A DNA stretch of 64,000 nt from assembly GCA_900489925.1 (NCBI GenBank), contig UEHQ01000021.1:99369-163368 (forward strand), given 5' to 3'. The notes beneath the pieces were generated by a model. That model saw nothing but the letters and a program-made list of their open reading frames with translations. It did no database searches and was not told the DNA's origin. The position numbers and the translations under genes were made by a program. The stretch is from Hyphomicrobiales bacterium (GTDB taxonomy: Bacteria; Pseudomonadota; Alphaproteobacteria; Rhizobiales; Rhizobiaceae). Shown in pieces: positions 43,373 through 51,612 of the stretch (position 1 is its first letter; every line of letters begins with the position of its first letter).

Positions 43373-43822
43373 GATCGGCAGTTCTTCCGGGGCATCGTCG
43401 AGCTTGCCGCCGGAGGCCACGAATTGAGCCAGCGTCATGTTGTCGAGAATGTCGGCAATCGCGTCGCGTACCTCGGTCATGGAGCGACGCACCTGACAGG
43501 TTTCGGGATCCGAACAGTCGTCGCACGCCTCATAAGCGGTGCGGCTGGCGCAACGGATCGGCGCGAGCGGACCGTCGAGCGTGCGGATGACATGGCCGAT
43601 GCGAATTTCGGTTGCTGGACGCGATAGCGAATAACCGCCGCCAGGTCCCTTCTTCGAGCGAAGGATGCCGACATTGCGCAACTCGAGCAGGATCGTGTCG
43701 AGAAACTTCTTCGGAATATTGTTGCGTGCGGCAACGTCATTGATGAAGGCGGTTTCGCCCGGCGCCAGCCGCGCCAGATCAACCAGAGCCTTCAGCCCAT
43801 ACTTCCCTTTTTTCGTCAGCAT
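43358..43822 (-). CDS. Rrf2-family regulator with a four-cysteine cluster
   Basis: A 154-residue winged-helix regulator. MLTKKGKYGLKALVDLA and DVAARNNIPKKFLDTILLEL form the DNA-binding helices, and LRSKKGPGGGYSLSRP forms the wing. Cysteines at about 91, 100, 103 and 109 (C-x8-C-x2-C-x5-C) sit where IscR, NsrR and RirA bind their iron-sulfur cluster, though the spacing is different from those. It could sense iron, redox state or sulfur supply. The sequence is clearly not RirA, whose N-terminus begins MRLTKQTNYA. It is convergent with, and overlaps, the SfnB-like gene. An AT-rich promoter-like stretch lies just upstream (43880-43980). Targets are unknown. Confidence 0.88.
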   Translation of the reverse strand: MLTKKGKYGLKALVDLARLAPGETAFINDVAARNNIPKKFLDTILLELRNVGILRSKKGPGGGYSLSRPATEIRIGHVIRTLDGPLAPIRCASRTAYEACDDCSDPETCQVRRSMTEVRDAIADILDNMTLAQFVASGGKLDDAPEELPISAVS

Positions 43823-44072
43823 TTTCTATGCCTCGCACCCTGTATTCCATCCCCTAACCAGCAAATAACGCCAAAACGATGAACGCACAACAAATAGCTA
43901 TCTTTTATATAGTTTATATCCACGTTTTGCCTGGACTTGGATTTTTTGATCTTGCTTCGTCAATAAATTTAGTAACTTTGCCCACGTCCAATAGTCGCGG
44001 GAACCGGTCCCTTGCAGGTCGTGACAACACGGGAACATGGGCAGCGCCGCCAGCCGCGCGACGCTGAACAAA
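43823..44072. other. Intergenic region upstream of the Rrf2 regulator
   Basis: A 250-base gap, AT-rich at 43870-43980 with the palindrome ATAGCTAT (43894-43901) and TATAAA-like elements on the minus strand, which suit a promoter for the leftward Rrf2 gene. No supported gene. Confidence 0.4.
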
Positions 44073-44276
44073 TCAGATCAGCGGATCGAGCCCCTGGGCA
44101 TCGCTGCTGTTCAACTCTTTCGCAATATCCTCGGCGTCCTGCTTTGTCAGACCGACCAAATCGCGTCCGTCCGTCGCAGCGGGCAGTGAGGTCATGGTAT
44201 CCATGACCGCCCATCGACCGGGGAATTCCTGGAAGACTTCATAGCGCGGAAGATTTTCAGAACGGCAATATTTCAT
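44073..44276 (-). CDS. Small hypothetical protein
   Basis: A 67-residue hydrophilic protein starting MKYCRSENLPRYEVFQEFPG and ending GLDPLI. It contains RWAVMDTMTSL and GLTKQDAEDIAKELN, which suggests a small alpha/beta fold with a C-terminal helix. There is no signal peptide or membrane segment. ATG 44276 has GGAGG about 9 bases upstream, the main support that it is real. It lies downstream of nadE on the same strand, 94 bases after its stop. I do not recognise the family and assign no function. Confidence 0.6.
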   Translation of the reverse strand: MKYCRSENLPRYEVFQEFPGRWAVMDTMTSLPAATDGRDLVGLTKQDAEDIAKELNSSDAQGLDPLI

Positions 44277-44370
44277 CTGCGAAGACCTCCGGTCGATCGC
44301 GTTCTGCGCGTCATCACATATTTACCGCACCAGCCCTCCCGGGCAAGGCAAAGGCAATCAACTCTGTCCG

Positions 44371-46422
44371 TCAGCCTTTGACGTCGGGCACGTTTGCCTT
44401 GAGCTCCTTCAGCCATATCCGTGCGTTGCCGTCCGAGGGCGCACGCCAGTCTCCGCGCGGCGAAAGCGAGCCGCCTGATGTAACTTTCGGCCCGTTCGGT
44501 GAGGCCGAGCGCTTGAACTGACTGATCGTGAAGAACCGGAACAGAAAGACTTCCATCCAATGCTTGATCGTGGGCAGATCGAAGCTCCGGCGCTTGTCGG
44601 CCGGAAAATGCGGCGGCCAGACGCCGGCGCCGGCATCGTGCCATGCTTTGTAGGCAAGGAAGGCCACCTTCGACGGACGAAGACCGAAACGAGTCGTGTA
44701 ATACAGCGCGAAGTCGTGGAGGTCGTAGGGTCCGATCTTGTCCTCGGTGCTCTGCATCACGCCATTCTCGTCGGCTGGAACCAGCTCGGGTGAAATCAGC
44801 GTATCGAGAATGCGCTCGAGCGTTGCTTTTGCCTCGGCATCGAAATCGCCGGTGCGGATAACCCAGCGGATCAGATGCTGAATAAGCGTCTTCGGAATCG
44901 ATGCGTTGACATTATAATGACTCATCTGGTCGCCGACGCCGTAGGTCGACCAACCAAGCCCGATCTCGGAGAGATCGCCGGTGCCGAGCACCAGCGCGTT
45001 GCGCTGGTTGGCCGCGCGGAACAGGAAGTCCGTCCGCAATCCGGCCTGAACGTTCTCGAAGGTGATGTCATAGACCGGTTCGCCATCCGTGAACGGGTGC
45101 TTCAGGTCCTTGAGAAGCTGCAGCGCCAGCGGTCGTATATCCACTTCCTCGGCGGTCACGCCCATGCTGCGCATCAGCGCCCACGCATTCGACTTGGTGG
45201 CATCCCCCGTGGCGAAACCGGGCATCGTGAAGCAAAGGATATCCGAGCGCGGCCAGCCGAGCTGATCATAAGCGCGCGCGGCAACCAGCAGCGCATGGGT
45301 CGAATCGAGACCGCCTGAGATGCCAAGGCAGAGACGCTTGATACCGGTCGACCGCAGCCGCTTCATCAAGCCCTGTACCTGAATGTTGAAGGTCTCGTAG
45401 CAATCCTGATCGAGCCGCCCCTCGTCTGCGGGCACGAACGGAAAACGCGCGACATCTCGCTTCAGTCCGATATCGCCTTCAGGCTTCTTGAACGCGAACG
45501 AGACCCGCCGGAACTCGCGATCCGGGCCGAGGTTGAGCGTGGCAGCGTCGTTGAACGTGCCGGTCCGCAGCCGCTCGAGGCGCAACCGCTCGACATCGAT
45601 ATCCGCCACGCACATCTGCGATGTCGTCGGAAACCGCTCTGTTTCCGCAAGCAGGCTGCCGAGCTCGTAGATGCAGGCTTGGCCATCCCATGCAAGGTCG
45701 GTGGTCGATTCGCCCGGACCGGCCGCTGAATAGACATAGGCCGACCAGCTGCGCGCCGATTGCGCCGAGCACAGCAGCTTGCGCGTGTCCGCCTTGCCAA
45801 CCGTAATGTTGCTTGCGGAAAGATTGGTGAGGATCAGTGCACCCGCCAGCGCACCGAAATCGCTCGGCGGTGCAGGCGCCCAGAGGTCCTCGCAGATCTC
45901 GATGTGAAACACGAAATCAGCGACGTCTTCGGCTGCAAAAATCACATCAACGCCGAACGGCACGACTTGGCCCGCGACGCGGATCTGCTGGCCACGCACG
46001 CTGCGGCCGGACGCAAACCACCGCTTTTCGTAGAACTCCCGGTAGTTTGGAGGAAACATCTTCGGAACGACGCCGAGCACGCGTCCGGCATGGATCGCAA
46101 CGGCGCAATTGAAAAGCCGCCCCTCGCTGTGCAGCGGCGCGCCGACGAGCAGCACCGGCGTCAGATCCCGGCTGGCTCGAACGATCTCGGCAAGCGAGGC
46201 TTCGACCGCCTTGAGCAGTGCATCCTGGCCAAGCAGGTCGTCGATGGAATAGCCGGAAATACCAAGCTCTGGAAAGACCATGAGGGCGACGCCCTGCGCA
46301 TGCCCCTGCCGCGCAAGCTCCAGGGTCGCGGCTGCGTTGAAATCGGGATCGCCGATTTCGCAGTTCGGCGTACATGCCGCTACACGTACAAATCCCTGAT
46401 CATAAACCGAATAGAAATTCAC
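44371..46422 (-). CDS. nadE: Glutamine-dependent NAD+ synthetase
   Basis: A 683-residue two-domain enzyme that makes NAD+ from deamido-NAD+, ATP and glutamine. The N-terminal nitrilase-type glutaminase carries the triad glutamate in FPELGISGYS, the lysine in PKMFPPNYREFYEKRWF and the cysteine in IEICEDLWAP. The C-terminal synthetase has the PP-loop LGISGGLDSTHALL, and then DLSEIGLGWSTYGVGDQMSHY. Length is as expected for the long bacterial form. The start is GTG 46422, with GGAGG 6 bases upstream and no usable ATG. It is transcribed alone or with the small gene behind it. All catalytic residues looked for are present. Confidence 0.95.
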   Translation of the reverse strand: MNFYSVYDQGFVRVAACTPNCEIGDPDFNAAATLELARQGHAQGVALMVFPELGISGYSIDDLLGQDALLKAVEASLAEIVRASRDLTPVLLVGAPLHSEGRLFNCAVAIHAGRVLGVVPKMFPPNYREFYEKRWFASGRSVRGQQIRVAGQVVPFGVDVIFAAEDVADFVFHIEICEDLWAPAPPSDFGALAGALILTNLSASNITVGKADTRKLLCSAQSARSWSAYVYSAAGPGESTTDLAWDGQACIYELGSLLAETERFPTTSQMCVADIDVERLRLERLRTGTFNDAATLNLGPDREFRRVSFAFKKPEGDIGLKRDVARFPFVPADEGRLDQDCYETFNIQVQGLMKRLRSTGIKRLCLGISGGLDSTHALLVAARAYDQLGWPRSDILCFTMPGFATGDATKSNAWALMRSMGVTAEEVDIRPLALQLLKDLKHPFTDGEPVYDITFENVQAGLRTDFLFRAANQRNALVLGTGDLSEIGLGWSTYGVGDQMSHYNVNASIPKTLIQHLIRWVIRTGDFDAEAKATLERILDTLISPELVPADENGVMQSTEDKIGPYDLHDFALYYTTRFGLRPSKVAFLAYKAWHDAGAGVWPPHFPADKRRSFDLPTIKHWMEVFLFRFFTISQFKRSASPNGPKVTSGGSLSPRGDWRAPSDGNARIWLKELKANVPDVKG

Positions 46423-46693
46423 AAATGCCTCCAGCAGCCAAGCGCTTCAGGACAAACCATTACATCCAAACGCGCTTACGCAAAACCTGCTCTCTCGCCA
46501 TGATCGCAATTCAAGAATTACCTGATGCAAGCAGGCGGAAAGTCTTCGCGAACAGTAACTTACCCAAAGTTGAGCGCCTGTGCAAAGATATCGCGGTGGG
46601 ATGAAAATAATTACAAATTTGTCATAAAACGATGGGGGAGAACGCCTATATCGCTCCGGCACCACTCCGAAATACCTTCTTGAAGAGCGATGA

Positions 46694-47773
46694 ATGCACA
46701 ACACTATCCGCGTCCAGATCGGACTGCTTCGGGAGACTTTTCCCGATGAGCGTCGCGTTGCGCTGACGCCGGATGATGTGCGCCGTCTTTCCCCACGCAT
46801 GACGATCCGTTTCGAACGCGGCTGCGGCATCGCCGCAGGTCATGACGATGACGCCTATGTCGCCGCCGGAGCACAGCCGGCCTCCTTCGAGGACATTCGA
46901 TCTCGGTCCGACATCATTCTCGCCGTTCGCCAGCCGGAAATAGACCGGGCGCTGCCCGAACGCGCCATCCTCATTTTTCTCGGATCGGCCGAGTCGGCCA
47001 ACACAAGCCGGAACCGCGCGTCGTGGCTCAACCTTGCGCGGCTTGCCGGTTTTCCGGATGTCGGCAGCATGGATGTCTCAACAACGCAGGCGATCATTTG
47101 TGGACACGCCGCGGTTCTGGAGGCGGCGCGGCGGCTCGGCGTCTCACCATCAATGTTGACGATCGACGGCAGCTTTGTGCGCCCCATCAAGATGTTGGCG
47201 CTTGGCGCCGACGCGTCTTGTCTGCAGGCGATTGCGACCGCGCGTCGCCTCGGCGCGATGACTCATGCGATCGCCTTCTCCGACGATGCGCAAGACAGGA
47301 TCGAGAAGCTGGGCGCGAAATTTCTTCTCGGCGGCATCAGCCTCTCAGCGAATCAGTCGCCGGCAGACATGAGCGCCCTGCGCCGCCGAGTAACGCCGCA
47401 ACTGATCGACAAGCAACTGATCGTCACAGGCACCACTCTGCCGGGCGCGCGGCCTCCAGTTCTGATCAATGAAGAAACATTGTCCAGCCTCGCGCCGGGC
47501 ACGATTGTAATCGACCTGACCGCAGCCGATGGCGGCAACTGCTCGCTGACGGAACCGGACCAAGTCGTCGACATTCATGGTGTCCGTGTCGTCGGTCTGA
47601 CGACGCTGGCAAGTCTCGAAGCCACCGAGGCAAGCCGCCTTTTCAGCGAAGGCGTCCATGCCTTGCTCGGCCGTATCGTCGATGCGGACGGCAACTTGTT
47701 CCTCAACAGATCAGACCCGGTTGTTCGCGCACTGATAGGACCCGAGGGGGAGGCAATACGCGTTGCGTCGTAA
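46694..47773 (+). CDS. PntA/alanine dehydrogenase-like protein with degenerate NAD-binding motif
   Basis: A 359-residue protein that resembles the soluble alpha subunit of proton-translocating transhydrogenase along its whole length: IGLLRETFPDERRVALTPDD at the start, DVSTTQAIICGHAAVLEA, LQAIATARRLGA and a C-terminal VIDLTAADGGNCSLTEPDQV. The dinucleotide-binding loop, normally GAGVAGLQA, reads GADASCLQA (171-179), so two of its three glycines are lost, and no clear RQD loop is seen. No pntA2 or pntB membrane subunit follows; the next gene is a porin. It may be a divergent or non-catalytic paralogue. Start ATG 46694 has only a weak AAGAG before it. The function should not be called transhydrogenase without proof. 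Confidence 0.75.
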   Translation: MHNTIRVQIGLLRETFPDERRVALTPDDVRRLSPRMTIRFERGCGIAAGHDDDAYVAAGAQPASFEDIRSRSDIILAVRQPEIDRALPERAILIFLGSAESANTSRNRASWLNLARLAGFPDVGSMDVSTTQAIICGHAAVLEAARRLGVSPSMLTIDGSFVRPIKMLALGADASCLQAIATARRLGAMTHAIAFSDDAQDRIEKLGAKFLLGGISLSANQSPADMSALRRRVTPQLIDKQLIVTGTTLPGARPPVLINEETLSSLAPGTIVIDLTAADGGNCSLTEPDQVVDIHGVRVVGLTTLASLEATEASRLFSEGVHALLGRIVDADGNLFLNRSDPVVRALIGPEGEAIRVAS

Positions 47774-48125
47774 TCGCCGCGACCGCCTTCACCGACCAGA
47801 AATGGACATCACCCGAAGAAAAATGCTGCGGTGCAGCATCATTACTCGGATAAGCACAACTGCTATAAGTTATTGATGAATAGCAGTTTTCTACCGCGGC
47901 TGAATTGCGTCGATCGCCACCGTTGCCTTTCTGCAACAGATGTTTTTGCTCTGCAATAAAAAACAAAATATGACTGTATCTATAATTGATACATTCTTTC
48001 GGAAATGTAATTTGGCGGCGCGGAGACATCACGTCCCCGTGAGGGCTTGTTTGACAATTGGGGTAGGTAGGGCCGTTTACGGCAATGATGACCTGTGCCC
48101 AATCCACATTAGATTGGACTCAACT
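47774..48125 (+). promoter_or_regulatory. Porin gene upstream region with candidate promoter and long leader
   Basis: A 352-base gap with no gene. A reasonable sigma-70-like promoter is TTGATA (47986-47991), 16 bases, then TAATTT (48008-48013), which would leave a leader of about 110 bases before the ATG at 48126. A second TTGACA is at 48051-48056 but lacks a good -10. The ribosome binding site of the porin is weak. Confidence 0.4.
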
Positions 48126-49169
48126 ATGACTATTAGAATGATGCTCATCAGCTCGGCAGCGGTTCTGGCCGCCGTATCGGGCGCCCAGGCTGCCGACGCC
48201 ATCGTCGCTGCTGAACCGGAAGCTGTTGAATACGTCCGCGTATGCGACGCTTACGGCACCGGCTACTTCTACATCCCGGGCACGGAAACCTGCCTGAAGA
48301 TCAGCGGCTATATCCGTACCCAGGTCAACGGTGGCCCGAATGCTAGCGCCACCAACGGCAACGGCACCTCTGTTGCCAACGATTCTGACTGGGACATGTA
48401 CACCCGTGGTCAGGTGCAGTTCACCGCCAAGAGCGACACCGAGTACGGTCCGCTCACCGGCGTTATCGTCCTGCAGACCAATGCTGACAACGCTTCTTCG
48501 CAGGCCGCTGTGCTTGACTCCGCTTACATCGATGTCGCCGGCTTCCGCGCTGGTCTGTTCTACAGCTGGTGGGACGACGGCCTCTCGGGCGAAACGGACG
48601 ACATCGGCAGCAAGGTTACTCTGCACAACTCGTTCCGCTATCAGTACGAAGCCAGCGACTTCTACGCCGGTATCAGCGTTGACGAACTGGAAGACGGCTA
48701 CTTCGGCGCAGACGAAAACCCCAACAACATCGGCGTAGCAATTGGTCTCGGCGGCAAGGCCGGTATCTTCACCTATCAGATCACAGCTGGCTACGACACC
48801 GACAACGAAGAAGGCGCAGTTCGCGCCATGGGTACGGTTGCCGTTGGCCCGGGCACGCTCGGTCTCGCAGGCATCTATTCTTCTGGCCCGAACTCCTACT
48901 ACCAGAAGGCAGAATGGGTTATCGCTGCTGAATACGCCATCAAGGCGACCGACAAGTTCAAGATCACCCCCGGTGTTCAGTACTACGGCAACTACGGCAT
49001 CGACGCAGCTGGCGACTTTGATGACAGCAACGACGCTTGGAAGGTCGGCGTAACGCTGGACTACCAGATCGTTGACAACCTCTACGCCAAGGCAACCGTC
49101 AACTACTTCGAGCCGGATAACGGCGACGACGTAACGACCGGCTTCTTCCGCCTGCAGCGCGCATTCTAA
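48126..49169 (+). CDS. ropA: Outer-membrane porin, RopA-like (rhizobial porin family)
   Basis: A 347-residue porin of the alphaproteobacterial Porin_2 family. The signal peptide is MTIRMMLISSAAVLAAVSGA, cut near AQAAD. The mature start YVRVCDAYGTGYFYIPGTET, followed by CLKISGYIR with the paired cysteines, is typical. Alternating beta-strand sequence follows to the terminal FFRLQRAF ending in phenylalanine. The protein is acidic and rich in Gly, Asp, Asn and Ala. The codon choice is more restricted (many GGC, AAC, GAC, CTG) than in neighbours, as in a highly expressed gene. The open frame extends to 47940, but only 48126 yields a signal peptide. Two hairpins follow the stop. The gene symbol is by family only. 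Confidence 0.93.
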   Translation: MTIRMMLISSAAVLAAVSGAQAADAIVAAEPEAVEYVRVCDAYGTGYFYIPGTETCLKISGYIRTQVNGGPNASATNGNGTSVANDSDWDMYTRGQVQFTAKSDTEYGPLTGVIVLQTNADNASSQAAVLDSAYIDVAGFRAGLFYSWWDDGLSGETDDIGSKVTLHNSFRYQYEASDFYAGISVDELEDGYFGADENPNNIGVAIGLGGKAGIFTYQITAGYDTDNEEGAVRAMGTVAVGPGTLGLAGIYSSGPNSYYQKAEWVIAAEYAIKATDKFKITPGVQYYGNYGIDAAGDFDDSNDAWKVGVTLDYQIVDNLYAKATVNYFEPDNGDDVTTGFFRLQRAF

Positions 49170-49177
49170 TAAACGGT

Positions 49178-49235
49178 AGCGCCGCGTTTTGACCTCCCTC
49201 GACGACCAAGGTGGTCGAGGGAGGTTTGCGGCGCT
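49178..49235 (+). terminator. Two-tier hairpin after the porin gene
   Basis: The inner stem CCTCCCTCGAC/GTCGAGGGAGG (11 bp, 49193-49224) is enclosed by an outer stem AGCGCCGC/GCGGCGCT (49178-49185 and 49228-49235). TTT follows the inner stem. It begins 9 bases after the porin stop and could end transcription or protect the mRNA 3' end. Confidence 0.75.
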
Positions 49236-49276
49236 CCAAATCGCTTCTGATCAGATTGACCTCCGATCAGTTAGGA

Positions 49277-49314
49277 GAGGTGGTCCGGGTTCCCTGCCTG
49301 GCCGCCTCTTTTTT
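49277..49314 (+). terminator. Second, canonical intrinsic terminator after the porin gene
   Basis: GAGGTGGTC and GGCCGCCTC pair over 9 positions (two G-U), followed directly by TTTTTT (49309-49314). This is a textbook rightward terminator and backs up the hairpin just upstream. It ends 11 bases before the stop of the convergent Rrf2 gene. Confidence 0.85.
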
Positions 49315-49325
49315 GTTGGTGAGTT

Positions 49326-49817
49326 TTATTCCGCAGCGTGACGGCCGCTATTGAGGCCTGTTTCCGTCGTGCCCTGAAGGGCCGCTTTTTGCGCCTCGAG
49401 TCGGCGCAATTCCGAGACGCTGTCTTCGATGGTCACGGAACCAAGCATGTCCACGACCGCCTTTTCCGCCCGATCGCACAGAAACTCGGAGAGATCACCG
49501 ATGTTTTCGCCCACAAGTCCTTCATGAGGAATGTCGTGGCGTGTCGCCCAGATCCTCTTGTCGCCGGTTACCGCGGCATAGATCTGGCTGAGCTGAATCT
49601 GGTCTCGCGGACACGCCAGACGAATACCGCCCTTGCCACCCGCCGAAGTCGCCAGAATGCCGCTTTCGTTGAGCGGCAATAGCAGCTTGCGGACAAAACT
49701 TGAGCTGGTATCGAGCCCCTGCGCGAGCGACTGGCTCGTGGTCCGAAGATCGGCTTCTTCATTCACGGCAACGCTGATGACGATCTGCAGAGCTGTCGAG
49801 AAGCGAGTGTCGATCAT
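49326..49817 (-). CDS. Rrf2-family transcriptional regulator without a cysteine cluster
   Basis: A 163-residue winged-helix protein (RFSTALQIVISVAVNEEADL, QSLAQGLDTSSSFVRKLLLP, then the wing GILATSAGGKGGIRLACP). Only two cysteines (about 69 and 114) are present and they are not clustered, so iron-sulfur binding is unlikely; it resembles the cluster-less YwnA-type branch. The start ATG 49817 has a weak ribosome site. A large imperfect palindrome (49835-49876) lies 18 bases upstream and is probably its own operator. It is convergent with the porin gene. The signal and targets are unknown. Confidence 0.88.
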   Translation of the reverse strand: MIDTRFSTALQIVISVAVNEEADLRTTSQSLAQGLDTSSSFVRKLLLPLNESGILATSAGGKGGIRLACPRDQIQLSQIYAAVTGDKRIWATRHDIPHEGLVGENIGDLSEFLCDRAEKAVVDMLGSVTIEDSVSELRRLEAQKAALQGTTETGLNSGRHAAE

Positions 49818-49834
49818 GCCGAACCTGAAGCCTT

Positions 49835-49876
49835 ATATTTCACGCGGATGACGTGTGACATCCGCAACTGAAATAT
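49835..49876. promoter_or_regulatory. Interrupted palindrome upstream of the Rrf2 gene
   Basis: Left arm ATATTTCA-C-GCGGATG and right arm CATCCGC-AAC-TGAAATAT pair over 8 and 7 bases, with an 8-base centre. Symmetry over 42 bases just before the gene suggests an operator for a dimeric regulator, most simply the Rrf2 protein itself. Confidence 0.6.
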
Positions 49877-49971
49877 TTCCGGGAGAATTCCCTTGTCAAG
49901 AAATGAGGCAACGCAGCGCTCGTCAAATCTTCGTGTGACTGTACACGCAACAAACAACGAATTGCGTTTTC

Positions 49972-51003
49972 TTACAACCAGCCAATGCGTCGTAGCGCCC
50001 ACAAGGTCGCGATCGAGGTGATCGTCACGAAGGCAACGATGATCACAAAGGCCCAGGTATCGTTGACGCCGGGGATGCCGCCGACATTCATTCCGAACAA
50101 GCCCGCCACGACGCTCGGCGGCAGCAGCAGGGCCGCCAGCGCAGCCAGTCGGTTGGAGTTGCGGGCGATGCGTTCGCTGATCACGGTCGACAGGTCGTCG
50201 TGCAGGATACCCGTCCGGTCCCGGATCGCGTCAAGATACTCGATGAAGCGCATGAGCTTGTCGATGACCTCGCGAAGCCGCAGCTTGTCTCGTTCAAGCA
50301 GCCAGGGCGCATCGTCGTGCTCGATCCTGTTCAGGGCATCGCGTTGCGGCGCGAGATAGCGGCGAAGCTGCACGGAGCGCCGGCGAAGCAGCTTCAGCCG
50401 CTCCCGGACTTCACTCGCATCGCCATGGAAGATCATCTCGTCGAGTTCGTCGACCTCTTCGTCCATGCCATCCAGCACCGGCTCGAGGTCGCGCACGAGC
50501 TTGTCGCCGATCAGCGCCAGCAGGTCGCCGGTGCGTTGCGGCCCCTTGCCTTTCTCCAACGCCAGGCGAATGTCGCGAAGCGCCATGATGTAGTGGCCGC
50601 TGTCGCGCAGCGAAATCAGCCTGTTGAAGTCCGACCATAGGTGGAGCGGGACAAGATCGATCTCTCGGTTGCCATTCTCCACCTCTTCCGGTGCCGTGGC
50701 GCAGACGCCGCGCAGGATGATGAGCAAGCCGTCATCGACCGGCTCGACGCGCGGTCGCGTCTCTTCCTCAAGCAGCGCTTCGGTCACGAAGGGATCAAGG
50801 CCACCCTGCCGCTCTACCCACTCTGCCGCCGCGGGATGATCCCTCTCGAAATGAAGCCAGAGCACGCCGTCTTCCGGCTTCCAGGCACAAACGCCTGCCA
50901 TATCGAGCTGTCGGCATCCGCCGTGCCCGTCGAGCAGGAGCGCAAAGCGCAATCCCGGCTCTGCACCGTAGTGGATCGTCAATGAGGCACTCGCAGTCTT
51001 CAT
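49972..51003 (-). CDS. zntB: CorA-family divalent cation transporter, ZntB-like
   Basis: A 343-residue inner-membrane protein. A large cytoplasmic N-terminal domain of about 280 residues (LLEEETRPRVEPVDDGLLII, long helices to about 275) is followed by two membrane helices at the C-terminus. The loop signature after the first helix is GMNVGGIPG, the ZntB form of the CorA GMN motif. ZntB moves zinc across the inner membrane as a pentamer. The open frame reaches 51096, but Met 51003 with AGGG upstream is the better start. A MarR-family gene lies 132 bases upstream on the same strand. Zinc specificity is inferred from the motif. Confidence 0.92.
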   Translation of the reverse strand: MKTASASLTIHYGAEPGLRFALLLDGHGGCRQLDMAGVCAWKPEDGVLWLHFERDHPAAAEWVERQGGLDPFVTEALLEEETRPRVEPVDDGLLIILRGVCATAPEEVENGNREIDLVPLHLWSDFNRLISLRDSGHYIMALRDIRLALEKGKGPQRTGDLLALIGDKLVRDLEPVLDGMDEEVDELDEMIFHGDASEVRERLKLLRRRSVQLRRYLAPQRDALNRIEHDDAPWLLERDKLRLREVIDKLMRFIEYLDAIRDRTGILHDDLSTVISERIARNSNRLAALAALLLPPSVVAGLFGMNVGGIPGVNDTWAFVIIVAFVTITSIATLWALRRIGWL

Positions 51004-51135
51004 TCGCCCTACCCGCCAGACAGAGCCAAAAAATGCAACCAACACAGACGCTTGCCGTGTTTCGACGAAATCTAGCACGTACGGAAGAGCGTGCAACAGA
51101 ATTGCGGCTGAGCGAGCGACGGTCTCCGCTTGTGC

Positions 51136-51612
51136 CTAGCGCACATCCCCGGGCTCGTCGCCGGCAAGCGCTGGCTCGGAAACATCGATGTTGTCGAATG
51201 CCTGAAGGACGCGTACTGCCGCTTCGAGATCGGCCTCATCGACGTCGCGCAATATTTTCGAGCGCAAATCGTCGAGAATGCGCTCCATGCGAGCGGCCAG
51301 CGCGACCCCTTCTGTCGTCAACCATAGGCCCTTTGCGCGCCGATCCGTCGGATCGTCCTTGCGCACAACCAAGCCGAGAGACTCCAGCTGGTCCAGCAGC
51401 CGCACAAGCGAGGGTCCTTCGATACCGACATGGCTGGCGAGCACCACCTGTCGAACGCCATCCCCCAGGCGGCCAATCCACAGAAGCGGCGTTGCCGAAG
51501 CTTCTGAAATGCCATGAGAACTCAAGACCATATCCACCGCCCGGCGCCATTGGCGGCCGGTCGACAGCAGATTTGTCGTAAAGAGGCGTTGTTGGGCGTC
51601 GAGCGAATGCAT
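51136..51612 (-). CDS. MarR-family transcriptional regulator
   Basis: A 158-residue winged-helix regulator: QRLFTTNLLSTGRQWRRAVD (dimerisation helix), GISEASATPLLWIGRLGDG, VVLASHVGIEGPSLVRLLDQ (recognition helix), the wing VVRKDDPTDRRAKGLWLT, and a C-terminal helical tail. Length is slightly above the MarR norm. It lies upstream of zntB in the same direction and divergent from a SulP transporter gene, so either could be a target. No palindrome as clear as those at other regulators here was found in the gap. The ligand is unknown. Confidence 0.9.
   Translation of the reverse strand: MHSLDAQQRLFTTNLLSTGRQWRRAVDMVLSSHGISEASATPLLWIGRLGDGVRQVVLASHVGIEGPSLVRLLDQLESLGLVVRKDDPTDRRAKGLWLTTEGVALAARMERILDDLRSKILRDVDEADLEAAVRVLQAFDNIDVSEPALAGDEPGDVR

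Noticed and set aside
43358..43822. Calling the Rrf2 gene rirA
   Set aside because: The N-terminus and cysteine spacing differ from RirA of rhizobia, so only the family is stated.
43879..44067. A 62-codon frame with a hydrophobic start upstream of the Rrf2 gene
   Set aside because: No ribosome site and no recognisable family; the hydrophobicity follows from AT-rich promoter sequence.
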